NCBI GenBank assembly: GCA_021030915.1
Contig: JAGEMR010000039.1
Span: 166,970-230,969 of the forward strand
DNA: 64,000 bases
Source of the DNA: Astrothelium macrocarpum
Lineage: Eukaryota > Ascomycota > Dothideomycetes > Trypetheliales > Trypetheliaceae
Direction: 5' to 3'
The position numbers were made by a program, and so were the translations under genes. The notes below the pieces were generated by a model. The model was given only the letters and a program-made list of their open reading frames with translations, ran no database searches and was not told the origin of the DNA. Of this stretch, positions 12,570 through 21,941 are shown in pieces. The number at the start of each line of letters is the position of its first letter. The first letter of the stretch is position 1.

Positions 12570-13616
12570 TCAAGGAATTTCTGCCATTAATCTAGACGAC
12601 TTGTCCGTTGCAAGAGTAAATCCATCCATCGTATAGCTGATCAGCCCTCGTTCCACCAGATTTTCCCTGCAACTGACCACACTTTCATACAGATGTTCCA
12701 GAAACTCGTCTCGCTTAGCAAGATACTGCTCTTCAGGCAAGGTGAGAATTCGATCGAGTTTTTGATCCGGCTTCATTTCCCATTCGATCACTGCCCGATC
12801 CATCGCCGATGCGTAATGCCAATTCAGAGGCTCAGAGAGCCTAGCATCGCTTTTGGGCTTCATACGCCTTGCCTTTCTTAACAATCTCTTTTTTTCGGAT
12901 GCATTAGGTGACTTGCGGAAGACATTTTGCACGCAAGAAGAGAGATAATCCGACGCTGGCAAGACCGAGTCGTAGAAACCGTATTGATGGCCAGTAAAGT
13001 CGAGGATGTACTGCTCTCCGCTTTTCAGAACAACGTAAAACACGTCATGACAAACATCTCTCACTATATCCTCGTCTTCCATATTGTCGTATATAACTAG
13101 ACGGCGGTGATCTCTGAGCAGACACTGAAGTTCTTCGATTGTTGTAACAATATCTTGAATTGCTGCGCTAACAAGCCCACACGTAAGGGCAACACCATGA
13201 CAACAATAAAGCATTGACAGTACAGCCGATTGATCATCTGGATCAGGAATAATTGACTCCTCGAATTCTTTTGCGATATAAGCGAACGAAATTGGGTCTC
13301 GGAAGATGGTTGTTAAAGATCCGTCGTTCTCAATTCCCTGTAGCTTGTCTTCGTAGCTGTGCTTGTGAAAATTGAAAAGAGCTTGTTGAATGGTGTCAGC
13401 TGCACGGAAAAGTGTTCGACGCATGCTGAGAGTCGCGCAAATTTCGTCGTGCTCGGCGGAGTATACGGTCTGGCATTCCTCTCCACAATGAAAAATGGAG
13501 GGAAGCTTTGCTCCGTCCGGGCTAAGGCCGCCTTTACATCGAGGGCACCTTTTGGTCTTTGGTCTGCCACACTTGATGCACTTTTGACGAGCTAGTACAT
13601 CTTCACTATCCGTCAT
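12570..13616 (-). CDS. MYND zinc-finger protein of unknown function
   Basis: Single exon, 348 residues from the ATG at 13616 (an upstream in-frame TTG at 13628 is not a fungal start). The N-terminus has the full MYND ligand set C13, C16, C24, C27, C44, C48, H56 and C60, in the order C-x2-C ... C-x2-C ... C-x3-C-x7-H-x3-C. The remaining 290 residues are helical and not recognised; FYVVLKSGEQYILDFTGHQY suggests a small beta unit, perhaps a transglutaminase-like or papain-like fold, but this is only an impression. MYND fingers bind proline-rich peptides in partner proteins. No SET domain is present, unlike SMYD enzymes. It shares a divergent promoter with the BTB gene. Confidence 0.82.
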   Translation of the reverse strand: MTDSEDVLARQKCIKCGRPKTKRCPRCKGGLSPDGAKLPSIFHCGEECQTVYSAEHDEICATLSMRRTLFRAADTIQQALFNFHKHSYEDKLQGIENDGSLTTIFRDPISFAYIAKEFEESIIPDPDDQSAVLSMLYCCHGVALTCGLVSAAIQDIVTTIEELQCLLRDHRRLVIYDNMEDEDIVRDVCHDVFYVVLKSGEQYILDFTGHQYGFYDSVLPASDYLSSCVQNVFRKSPNASEKKRLLRKARRMKPKSDARLSEPLNWHYASAMDRAVIEWEMKPDQKLDRILTLPEEQYLAKRDEFLEHLYESVVSCRENLVERGLISYTMDGFTLATDKSSRLMAEIP

Positions 13617-14272
13617 CTTGATGAACAAAGATTAAGAGAGTTGATAGAACGCGAAGAAAAGAAAAGGATGGCGAGAGGAACTAGGGAATAATAGAAAAGT
13701 AGCGACGAAAAAGATCAATGATATTTATTTTGAAAAAGCGTGACTCTCGGGCCTCACACCACCACAATCTCTACATCTCACCTTCTTTTTGTGACTCCTT
13801 CTGACCTAACTGTACAAAAGATCGGACCAGAACGCAACGGAAGATCCGTGACCATACTACACACTGAGTAAGCAGTAAAGCTTTGATCGCATAATCGTAA
13901 ACAGCAGCTCAATTTGGGAATGCTAAACACAGACAATCAGAGGGTAAGGGCAAGGTGATATAATCTCGCGATAGTATGCATAATATGCATTATGCAGGTA
14001 CCCGCACTTGTGCTAGGAGAGCTCCCAGCCTTTGTAATTTACTTGACCAGCCATCTGAATTGCGCCTCATCAGCTTGCTCTTCCCACGCTTTTCTTGCCG
14101 ACTTCTCATCTGTCCAGTCGTGTTCATTATAGCTTTGTTCAAGTCAATATCGTTTGTTGAAAGCATGCGCTTGCTTAGTTTAGTCTAATCAACCAGTGAA
14201 AGCCGATCTGAACTCCATCTAATAAGTTCACTCGTACGGAGCACTTCTCGACCTCATTTCTCATTAGCCTCC
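13617..14272. promoter_or_regulatory. Divergent promoter between MYND and BTB genes
   Basis: 656 bases between two outward-facing start codons, so both promoters must lie here. A short palindromic run (atgcataatatgcattatgc) is visible near 13976. I see no clear TATA box for either gene. Confidence 0.5.
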
Positions 14273-15254
14273 ATGGCAGAACCGGAAATTCAAATAGAAG
14301 CTGGAGACGGCGGACCAGTCGACGACATTGAGATGGGCGAAAATGAGCTTGCAGAAACTGGTGTAGATGAGAGCGGCCTACAAGACATTGAGACGGATAC
14401 ACAACCTAAAAGAACTTTCCTGGAGTGAGTGCATCCTAGATATATCATATACAACCTGCGCATATTCAATCGGGGAATCAACACACACTGAATGCCCAAC
14501 CGACTTTGACCAACTCAATCGCAAAACCCCCGCCTAACTCCTCCCCTCCTCTAGCTACCTCAGATCCCCCATCATCGAACTCCACATCGGCCAAGGCGAC
14601 GACGCCACCACCCTCACCGCACACCAAGCCCTCCTCACGCAATCCCCCTTCTTCCTCGACAAGTGCGCCCAATTCTCCTCCACCCCACCCAACGAACGGC
14701 GCCCCATCGACCTCCCCACCGAAGACACGGACGCCATGGGCTGCTTCCTCGAATACCTCTACACAAGCGAGTACTTCCCGCGGCTTTTGGGCCCGGCGAC
14801 TTCCGCGACATCAGCGCTGGAACCCGACCCGCAGTTCGACATGCCAGACTCGACCGGCAACGCGATCCTGCGCCACGCGCGCGTCTACACGCTCGCGTCG
14901 CGCTTCGGGCTCCCCGCGCTGCGCTCGCTCGCCCACGCCAAGATCCACCGCACCGAGAGCACGGCGACGGGCGAGATCGCGTACGCGCGCTACGTCTACA
15001 AGGAGACCGACATGGCCGACGCGACGATCCGCCGGCCCGTTGCGGCGTTCTGGGCGAATCGCAGCTATGTGCTGCGGCATGAGGCCGAAGATGAGTTTCG
15101 GCGCATGTGTCTCGAGTTCCCGCAGTTTGGGTTCGATGTGCTGAGTTTGGTGCTGGATGAGCAGGAGAAGCGGAAGGCGAGGACGGAGGCGGCGGCGCAG
15201 ACGCCCGGTGGGGGAGGGTCGGGGAGGAAGAGGGCGAGGATTAGTAATATTTGA
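14273..15254 (+). CDS. BTB/POZ domain protein
   Basis: Exons 14273-14424 and 14555-15254, 283 residues. The 130-bp intron (GTGAGT...CTCTAG) joins FL-D-YLRSPIIELHIG in phase. An acidic N-terminus of about 50 residues precedes the BTB fold: IIELHIG, then LTAHQALLTQSPFFLDKC, the typical 'H-x3-L-x3-S-x-F' signature, then LEYLYTSEYFP. The C-terminal part is helical (HARVYTLASRFGLPALRSLA, a BACK-like helix pair) and ends in a basic GRKRARISNI tail that could be a nuclear signal. Fungal BTB proteins of this size are common and mostly uncharacterised; they may act as dimerising adaptors for Cullin-3 or in transcription. Exon 2 is much more GC-rich than its surroundings. Confidence 0.85.
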
Positions 15255-15723
15255 GCGTGCTTGGGGAGGCGGTGAAGAGATGATGGGATGGATTTGTCGG
15301 CGGGAGTGCTGTAACATTTAGCAAAAGTTTGCTTTGATGGATAAGTGGCAGCATTGTTTGCTTGTACGTACATGTAATATACGCGTGCTCGCATCACTGG
15401 CGGACTGGCTTGGTGTAAATGTATATCATGTCAAGGTTCCTTTCCACGCATCCATGTTGGTTTTCTCCGTGACTTTCGCCTGGTGTATATGGCTACGAGA
15501 ACGAAAGCGTATTGAAGGTGTTGAGTTTCTATCATTTCAATAAGTCTGAGCGTTGATGTCAAATATATACAGCGCTCAAAAAGGAGAGGAAACCATTGAC
15601 CAAAGACATTCCGCCCAGACGTACGCGTGTCCAAAAAGTTCTTCAGTGGAAATGCCAGCAAAGTTTCGCCATCCCGTAACTCCATAGAATACATGCATTT
15701 CTCTTGCGCGTGCCACCACCTCT
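15255..15723. other. Intergenic region between convergent genes
   Basis: About 470 bases between the stops of the BTB and MTP18 genes; probably both 3' untranslated regions. No feature seen. Confidence 0.6.
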
Positions 15724-16880
15724 TTATAGTTCTTTTTCCTTTTCCGCTCCTTCTTTGGCCTCTTGGTGTCTCAACTCTTTCCTGCCAACAACAGGTCTCT
15801 CACCGACAGCTTCTGGTCCTCCAATAGCTCTAAAGCCAGTATGGAATGTCCACTCCACAGCATGTTCCACGGACTTGTCAAACAAGAAAGGCAGGAAAGG
15901 AACGACTGCCAAACCAAGGCCAATTGGACCCCAGGTTCTCAATGTCTTGTTGGCACTGTTCTTCAACGCTTTGCCAGAATACCTGACAACGCTATGAATT
16001 GTGAATGCGGGTAAGCCCATAGAGGCGACACTCTGAAAGATGGCACGTTGGGCCATTACAGTGCGATAATCTTCAAGAGGGACGACTCGTTGGGGCTGGA
16101 GAGATCCTACAGAAGCGCCAGTGATGCCTGGCCCCAGTGAAGTCTGTAAAGGCTGTTCGGAAGCATGCTTATCAGATGACGCGGTCTTGGATGATGTGTC
16201 TTGAGAGTCAGGATGAAGCACCCGCTGATTACGTAGATCTAAGTAGAACAAACATTTAATTTGAAATCAGATTGGTCTAATTGGAAGGGCCACTTACACG
16301 CTTTGTAACCCTCGTGTGCAACGTCGCCTCCAAGATATAACCACGAGATTGCGTAAGCGCCTCTAACAAGATTCGGATGTGCAACAGGTCTGAATGACTC
16401 GCCGATATCTGATAATATGTGAGTCAGTTTGTTGAATCGGGCGAAATACAGACATGACGCGGCGTACCAGAAGTGTATGCAACGTAACGATGAGCGGATA
16501 AGAGGATCGTTCTTACTGAGTAGGTTTAGCTACAAGCTATGATCAAAGAACATGAAACGGACGTCTTGAAGCGTAGGCTGCATATCGTAGGGAGGAGTCG
16601 GTAGAGTCGCCAGTCCTAAATTCATCACGCTATTAATTCAAAGGCTGCGTGCCATAGGTCTTGTTACTTGTGAAAGACGACAAGGAGACGTGGAAGAGCA
16701 AAACGAGGAACTGGATCAGACCTACTTTCCCTCATACATGACATCCCAAAACTTTTCATCACTATCAAGGTTCTGTTGTATGCTTTTTGGAAGTGGTTTG
16801 CGAGGTAATTCTATGGGTTGGCTGGAATCTTCAGCGTCTCCTCGCCTTCTTCGAGCTCCCTCATCTTCTGGGCCAGCCAT
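15724..16880 (-). CDS. MTP18: Mitochondrial fission process protein 1 (MTP18/MTFP1 family)
   Basis: Five exons on the minus strand: 16726-16880, 16563-16615, 16468-16515, 16298-16408 and 15724-16238; 293 residues. All junctions keep phase and rebuild the conserved core SLRYAAYASRLRTILLSAHR, YVAYTSDIGESFRPVAHPN, then GDVAHEGYKAYLRNQ. Only the last exon is found by simple ORF search. Family members are inner-membrane proteins needed for mitochondrial fission and inner-membrane integrity. Three hydrophobic stretches fit membrane segments: AYAISWLYLGG, RAIFQSVASMGLPAFTI and WGPIGLGLAVVPFLPFLF. A fungal-type insertion of about 30 polar residues follows the LHPDS motif. The intron before exon 3 is only 47 bp with a GTCCGT donor, the weakest junction. 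It is divergent from ATP19. Confidence 0.9.
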
Positions 16881-17139
16881 AGTAAAGTGCTGGAGCTAGA
16901 GGGACTGGTAGAATGTGTTGAAAAATAGAAACGTAACACCGGCTTGGACAAAAGAGCATTCTTTGATATGCTCGGAATGGGAGTGCTCGGATGAACGTCA
17001 GTCGTGTGGCGCATCTGTGGCTGGTGAGAAGCTTTAGAAGCTTCAACTTCTGTTGCTTGACCGTTTCGACATTCATCCTCATCCCCTTTCCCGTCCTTCA
17101 ATCGGCCCCGGAACGACGCGCTTACATTAATTGCCTATC
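16881..17139. promoter_or_regulatory. Shared promoter of MTP18 and ATP19
   Basis: Only 259 bases separate the two outward-facing start codons, so this segment must contain both promoters and both leaders. Both products are mitochondrial inner-membrane proteins, so co-regulation is plausible. No TATA box is evident. Confidence 0.7.
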
Positions 17140-17517
17140 ATGGTCGCTACATATACAATCTTCGGACGCCAAATTGGCTCTCACGTCGTACGTAATTCCC
17201 TTTGAACAGACTTATTGGCCCTCCGGTTCCATTCGCTGCCCTTTGCCTTTCCATAACATTGCCATTTTCTTGCATCGCTAATGAAAAGCTCAGCTCGCCA
17301 TGAGCGTCCTCGGAACATCGTTTTTGGGAGGGTATCTTGCTATGAGCGGTGGCAGCAAGAATCCTGTACAACAAACTCCACCCATCAATGCATCGAGTAA
17401 GGACGAGGAAAACTTCATACAGTATGTCAGGCGAAATCCTACCGCTTACCATGACTGATTAAGCGGCACAGAGAATTCTTGAAAAATGCGGAGGTAGAAG
17501 AGAAACAAAAGCATTAA
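17140..17517 (+). CDS. ATP19: Mitochondrial F1Fo ATP synthase subunit k
   Basis: Three small exons, 17140-17187, 17294-17421 and 17472-17517, encode 73 residues; no single exon is long enough to be noticed by ORF search. The protein runs MVATYTIFGRQIGSHV, LAMSVLGTSFLGGYLAMSGG, then PPINASSKDEENFIQEFL and a charged tail. This is the layout of fungal Atp19: a short N-terminus with the GSHxLAM motif, one transmembrane helix with small residues, and the PPINASSxDEExFI matrix tail. Atp19 is a dimer-specific subunit of ATP synthase in the mitochondrial inner membrane. Introns have GTACGT...CAG and GTATGT...CAG borders and preserve phase. An alternative donor three bases upstream (GTCGTA) would remove one residue. 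Confidence 0.92.
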
Positions 17518-17661
17518 TGATATAAGCGCGTGGCCACATTTCTGAGGACATGAGATATCGACACATTTAGAGCTCTGGAACACTTTCTAGAGCAGCTTCA
17601 AGATACTATACATGTACAAATTTAGTCAGTCCTAAGCTTGGCCTATCATCCCCTGGATCAG

Positions 17662-18911
17662 TCACGCTTTTCTCGGATCCAATTCCAAACTTTCCTCTAT
17701 TTCCGTCGGTCGTCCCAGCGTCACATTCGCGACCCCATTCTTCAAATCCATCACAATCGTGAACAACGTTGCAACCGTACTCTCCTCAGTCTCATGCCTA
17801 TTGATACTCGTCGGATACCCCTGCTCATCCCTCAACATCTCCCTAATCCCCTCCACACTCGGCCCCCTCCCCGCCTTCCTCTCCCTCCCAACCAACTCTC
17901 TAATCCGCGCCAACCTCAACGGCGAATCCTTCCACGTCCCACTCTCCCTCACCTCCTCACAATGCGGTAAGACATAATGATTCGAATGCACCACCACCCC
18001 ATCCTCCTCCCCCACCCTCACCATATCCCACGCACTGCACTCCAACCCCATCCCCCCCACCTCTCCATCCGCCACCAAGATGTGACACGCGGACGCCACC
18101 CCGTCCCTCTCCACCGCCTCCACGGCATCCGCGCGCGATCGCGCCTCCAGGCACCGCCGCAGCGCCAGATGGCACGGCAGCGCATCGAAGCGCACGCCGC
18201 GCGCGCGGATCGCGTTCAAGCACACGCCCACACCCGCGCCGTTCATCCCAATCTTGCCCACGATGCCGGCCTCCGTGATCATCTGTATCTCTGGCAGGGA
18301 CGAATCGTCCCCTCCTCCTCCTTCGCGGTCTTGTTGTTGTTGTCGGCGAATGCGCAGCGCGATGAGGTTCGCTTTTTGCTCGTGCTGCCAGTCCCAGTTT
18401 TGCGCGAGGAACGAGGAGGACGGGGCGGAGGTGCTGGACCATGCGAGTGCTGTGCATCCGTCGGATTGCGCCATGCCGTAGGCGAGCTCGGTGCGGGTGT
18501 TGAGCGCGAGGATGGAGACGAAGGAGACGTGGGCGCCGTCGGCGACGCCTGTGTGGCGAGGAGGGAGTTAGTAAAGGGGAGTGAGAGAAGACGAAGTCTA
18601 ACGGTGAGTTGGTGTACCTTTCATTTCTTCGACGAGGTCGGGGTGTTTGGATTCGAGGTAGGGGAGGAATTTGAGGGCGACATCGCAGACTTCGGACCAT
18701 TCCATGCGGCTTGAGGATTTGAAGAGCGCGGCGTAAAAGTCAAGACCAGAGAGAATTTGAGAGGTCGCGGCGAGTCCATGGCTGTAGCCAATCTGGAGGA
18801 AGGTAGATTGGTTTAGTAGTGGTTTCAATGGTAGATGTTGTAAAGTCGCTCCAAGGGGACGGAGAATTGGCTTACTTCATAGGGTGGACCAGTACAGTAA
18901 ACTTGTAGCAT
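17662..18911 (-). CDS. Acyl-CoA:6-aminopenicillanate acyltransferase-like Ntn hydrolase (peptidase C45)
   Basis: Exons 18876-18911, 18618-18792 and 17662-18548, 365 residues, close to the 357 of penicillin AAT. The joined start MLQVYCTGPPYEIGYSHGLA matches the family N-terminus. The autoprocessing site is intact: YGMAQSDG then C102, matching Cys103 of the Penicillium enzyme, whose precursor cuts before this cysteine to expose the nucleophile. Other family features are FLAQNWDW, TEAGIVGKIGMN, GVGVCLNAI and SNHYV. Family members are N-terminal-nucleophile amidohydrolases; most fungal homologues outside beta-lactam clusters have no known substrate. No ACV synthetase or IPN synthase gene lies in the window, so a penicillin role is unlikely. 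No peroxisomal C-terminal signal is seen (it ends DPRKA). An insertion rich in Gln, Gly and Asp follows residue about 130. Confidence 0.88.
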
Positions 18912-19579
18912 GGTGAAGTGATCTGTTTGCAAGACGACAATTAAGAAGCAGATTCCGAAAAGCTATTCCAAATCTTCAAGGAGGAAAACTAAAGATTGCG
19001 CATATTTTAGCATATTCATTCGTGCTTTATCAATCTTTTCTCCTTCTGAACGCCCAAAGCTCCCCCGCATTTACACGAATTACCTAGATAGGAAAAGACA
19101 GATTCGGGCAATATACCATAAACCAACATATGCGCGACTGAACAGAAGCCGCTGAACTATGCGGCATTGCTTCCTCTCTGCCTTCATAGAAGCCATCTGG
19201 TGCATACACCCAAAATCAAAAGATGCGAAATTGAAGGTAATATGTCGGATTTTATTGAAAGCCTCTGAGATGTACCCGGTACACCCCATCAAGCGAATGG
19301 TAGGTACAGTAGTCTGGATCAAACAATAAGGAGATAAAGGCAATGACTTGTGATCGTGCATAAGAGACACAAGCTTCAAAATATCCCAATGTCTGGCTCA
19401 GAGCCCAGCTCCCCCTAAGAATTCCAATGAATTCTTGCGCATCCACTCAAGAATGTTCCAGCCATTCTAATTTGCAATGTCCCTCCATTTCGGCGCTCTT
19501 GTCTCTACAATCTGGGCTACGCAGATGTGCAAAGCACAAAAATGAACGAGTCGTCGGTCCCTCATGAGAGTGCTCGTCT
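18912..19579. other. Intergenic region
   Basis: About 670 bases between the AAT-like start and the end of the candidate secreted-protein gene on the same strand. Short frames only; probably the AAT-like promoter plus a 3' untranslated region. Confidence 0.5.
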
Positions 19580-19893
19580 CTATTTGCCGAGTGAGTAGCT
19601 CGGGGCTGGAGCGGCTGGCGAAAAGTTCCTGGGGTGCTGATACTCGAAAGTACGGCGCATGAATAAGCTCGCGAAAGCTGGCATTAGTCTAGCGTCCACC
19701 GTCTCAACAGCCTGTGAAGGATAGCAGCCGGTAAGGTGGCTACCACATTCACCTGTGACGTTGTCAAGTCAATCATTCAAAAAGGCGATTCAAGAGTCCA
19801 CTGACTGCCAGGGATGGGTTTTGCCAGCTTTGGACAATGTGCGCTGACGAACGCGCTAAATGTGATGAAGGCGAGGACTTGGGAAAGCTTCAT
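19580..19893 (-). CDS. Candidate small secreted protein
   Basis: Proposed two-exon gene on the minus strand, 19806-19893 and 19580-19752, 86 residues. Exon 1 opens with a textbook signal peptide, MKLSQVLAFITFSAFVSA, followed by HCPKLAKPIPGS. A 53-bp intron (GTCAGT...CACAG) joins in phase to a frame with ECGSHLTGCYPSQ and a Pro/Ser/Ala-rich tail. The mature peptide would have three cysteines. Without splicing the frame stops after 39 residues. Support comes from the promoter: a TATAAT box 135 bases upstream, a pyrimidine-rich leader (CTTTCTTTCTCC) and a tandem array just beyond the TATA box. I recognise no family. Secretion is inferred from the signal peptide only; role unknown. The donor is non-consensus, so exon 2 is the weak point. 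Confidence 0.48.
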
Positions 19894-20027
19894 GTTGATA
19901 ATCGCGTAAGATTGTGGATAGAGTAGAGAAACAGATACAGGACTCAGGAGAAAGAAAGTCTTGTATGTAAAGACGGGAAGAGTTTGACGATTGCTAAAGG
20001 GAGTTGCGCAGAGATGGACTTGGGCAC

Positions 20028-20033
20028 ATTATA
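20028..20033 (-). promoter_or_regulatory. TATA box of the candidate secreted-protein gene
   Basis: On the minus strand the sequence reads CTTATAATGTG, 135 bases before the ATG at 19893, with a CT-rich leader (19944-19960) between. This arrangement is typical of strongly expressed fungal genes for secreted proteins. Confidence 0.45.
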
Positions 20034-20046
20034 AGTATCGCAGATA

Positions 20047-20116
20047 GACAAGCGGGAACAGACAAACAGTAACAGGCAAACAGTAACAGGCAAACAGTAA
20101 CCGACAAGCGGTAACA
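20047..20116. repeat. 14-bp minisatellite, five copies
   Basis: Five consecutive 14-base units (20047-20060, 20061-20074, 20075-20088, 20089-20102, 20103-20116) following the pattern RRCAAACAGTAACA with GCGG variants in units 1 and 5. A partial sixth follows. The array begins 13 bases beyond the TATA box of the candidate secreted-protein gene. Confidence 0.9.
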
Positions 20117-20521
20117 GACAATGGGGGAAAGCAATCAAACCTCAATAGACATCGGGAAGTCAAGTGAGAAGCTGTGAAAATGACTACGGAACATTCACCG
20201 AATAACGGGAAACAGCGTTGTAGTGAGAGTATCAAATGAGAGAACCACATGGTGTCGATGCAGCAGCAAGAATCGACCTGAAATGAGGCTCTCGAACAAT
20301 GTTGAGGTGCATATGCAAAGGTTAGCATTGTCCAGTGGGCAAATACCATCTTACACTAAGAGATGAGTGACACGCCCGTTCCGCCAAATGCTTCACTTCA
20401 TGTGAGGTCGACACTTTCGTTGCCGGTGTGAAATGCAAAGACCGAGCTCTGGAGGTCTCGACTGTCGCGAAATCGAGTTTTGAGAAATTCCTTTCGGAAG
20501 TCATCAATCCAGCAAAATACC
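20117..20521. promoter_or_regulatory. Upstream region of the wax-synthase-like gene
   Basis: About 400 bases between the minisatellite and the ATG at 20522. It must contain the promoter of the membrane acyltransferase. No specific motif recognised. Confidence 0.45.
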
Positions 20522-21710
20522 ATGGAAATACCACTTACACTCTATGGCTCAGCGGTCGCATACATAGTCAGCATCCTTTCTCTGACGGACTACAGATCCT
20601 TCCAGACACGCATCGTCTTGTGGACAATTATCGCGGCTAGTAATGGGTTTGCTATAGTTAATGCAAAGGTATTCACGTCAGAAGACGACATCAATTGGTG
20701 GTGGATTATGCTAGCCATACAGCAAACTATTTTCATGGCTTTCCTATACCGCCTCAGCCGAACTGATCTTGGTGTTCCCGAGCACCTGCCGTATTGTCAA
20801 CGGCTCAAACACGCTTTTTGGATGTTCTGGAATTATCGAGGGATCGGCACAACATGGCAAGTCAGTTACATTCCACCAGAAAGAGTACTCGGCTTCCAGG
20901 TTGAGCGACCAACAACGCGCAAGCGATTCCTGAAGATGAGGATCCTCGATTTTTTCATCATGTGTCTTGCTATTTATGTGTGGTACGATCCATTATTTAC
21001 GCCAGTGTTCCGAGAGAGCGATTTTTCAAAGGACAAGGAGCCTTTCTTTCGTAGATTGAATGAGGTGACGGCGCGTGAGCTCAAGGTCCGATTATACATC
21101 ATCACATACGGCATGATACCAGGGTGGTTGGTACTGAATGCAGGGCTAAAAGGCATCGGTATCTTGGCAGTTATTATGGGTGGAAAGCCAGAAGACTGGC
21201 CTCCACTTTTCGGAAGCATTGTGGACGCCTACTCAGTGAGGCGGTACTGGAGGTATGGCATATTGGTCTGTGAGTTTGAACAAGAGATGCTTACGTTTTC
21301 TCTCTAAAAGATACTTCTGGCATCCACTTATTCGGAGAAGTTTTTCATCGACAGGTTCCCTCATTCTAGAGCATGTGTGTGGCATAAGAAGAGGGACCCA
21401 TCTTCATAGTACCGGTAACACCTTTCTGGTTTTTTTCCTTTCCGGTGTCGCGCATTGCATAGGGGAAGCGCATTGGGTAGGTTGGAGAGGAAGACGGGCG
21501 ACATTGTGGTGGTGGACTCTTCAAGGACCTGTGATTAGGGCCGAAGAGCATGTGCGAATGTGCTACGTGAGGCTTAAACCGAAAGCGGAGCAGGTACTCG
21601 GATTTCGCATCAGACACAGCTGGGAGAAGAGCGTAGGTTACATTTGGGTGTTTCTATTCATGTTCTGGTCGGTTCCGCGGTTAGAGTATACCAAGTACCG
21701 AGAGATGTAA
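20522..21710 (+). CDS. Wax-synthase-like membrane-bound O-acyltransferase
   Basis: Exons 20522-21252 and 21311-21710, 376 residues; the 58-bp intron (GTATGG...AAAG) joins RRYWR to YFWHPLIRRSFSS in phase. The protein has several hydrophobic segments: around 5-20, 55-75, 140-160, 200-235, 285-300 and 350-365. The RYWRYFWHP motif and the later LSGVAHCIG histidine are characteristic of the wax synthase/MBOAT-like family of fungi. These enzymes sit in the endoplasmic reticulum and transfer acyl groups from acyl-CoA to an alcohol or secondary-metabolite hydroxyl. Many homologues act in natural-product clusters, but no core synthase gene is present here, so the substrate is open. The start is the first ATG after an upstream stop-containing region. 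Confidence 0.82.
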
Positions 21711-21941
21711 AATTAATGAGATGAGAGACTTCATGAACACATACACGATCTGACGTGTCGCGCCGAAAGCATCAGCCACCAGTGGCGTAATTCACGAGAT
21801 TGGACAAAGAGACTCTCTTCCTAAGATCACCTCAGGTTTCTGCTTTCTTGACACGGCGCAAGTTCCTCTCGGTCTCGGCTGTGATTGCATTCCATCCAAA
21901 TATTAAAATAGTCTCCTGCAGTCGTACCGCGGTCCAGTACC

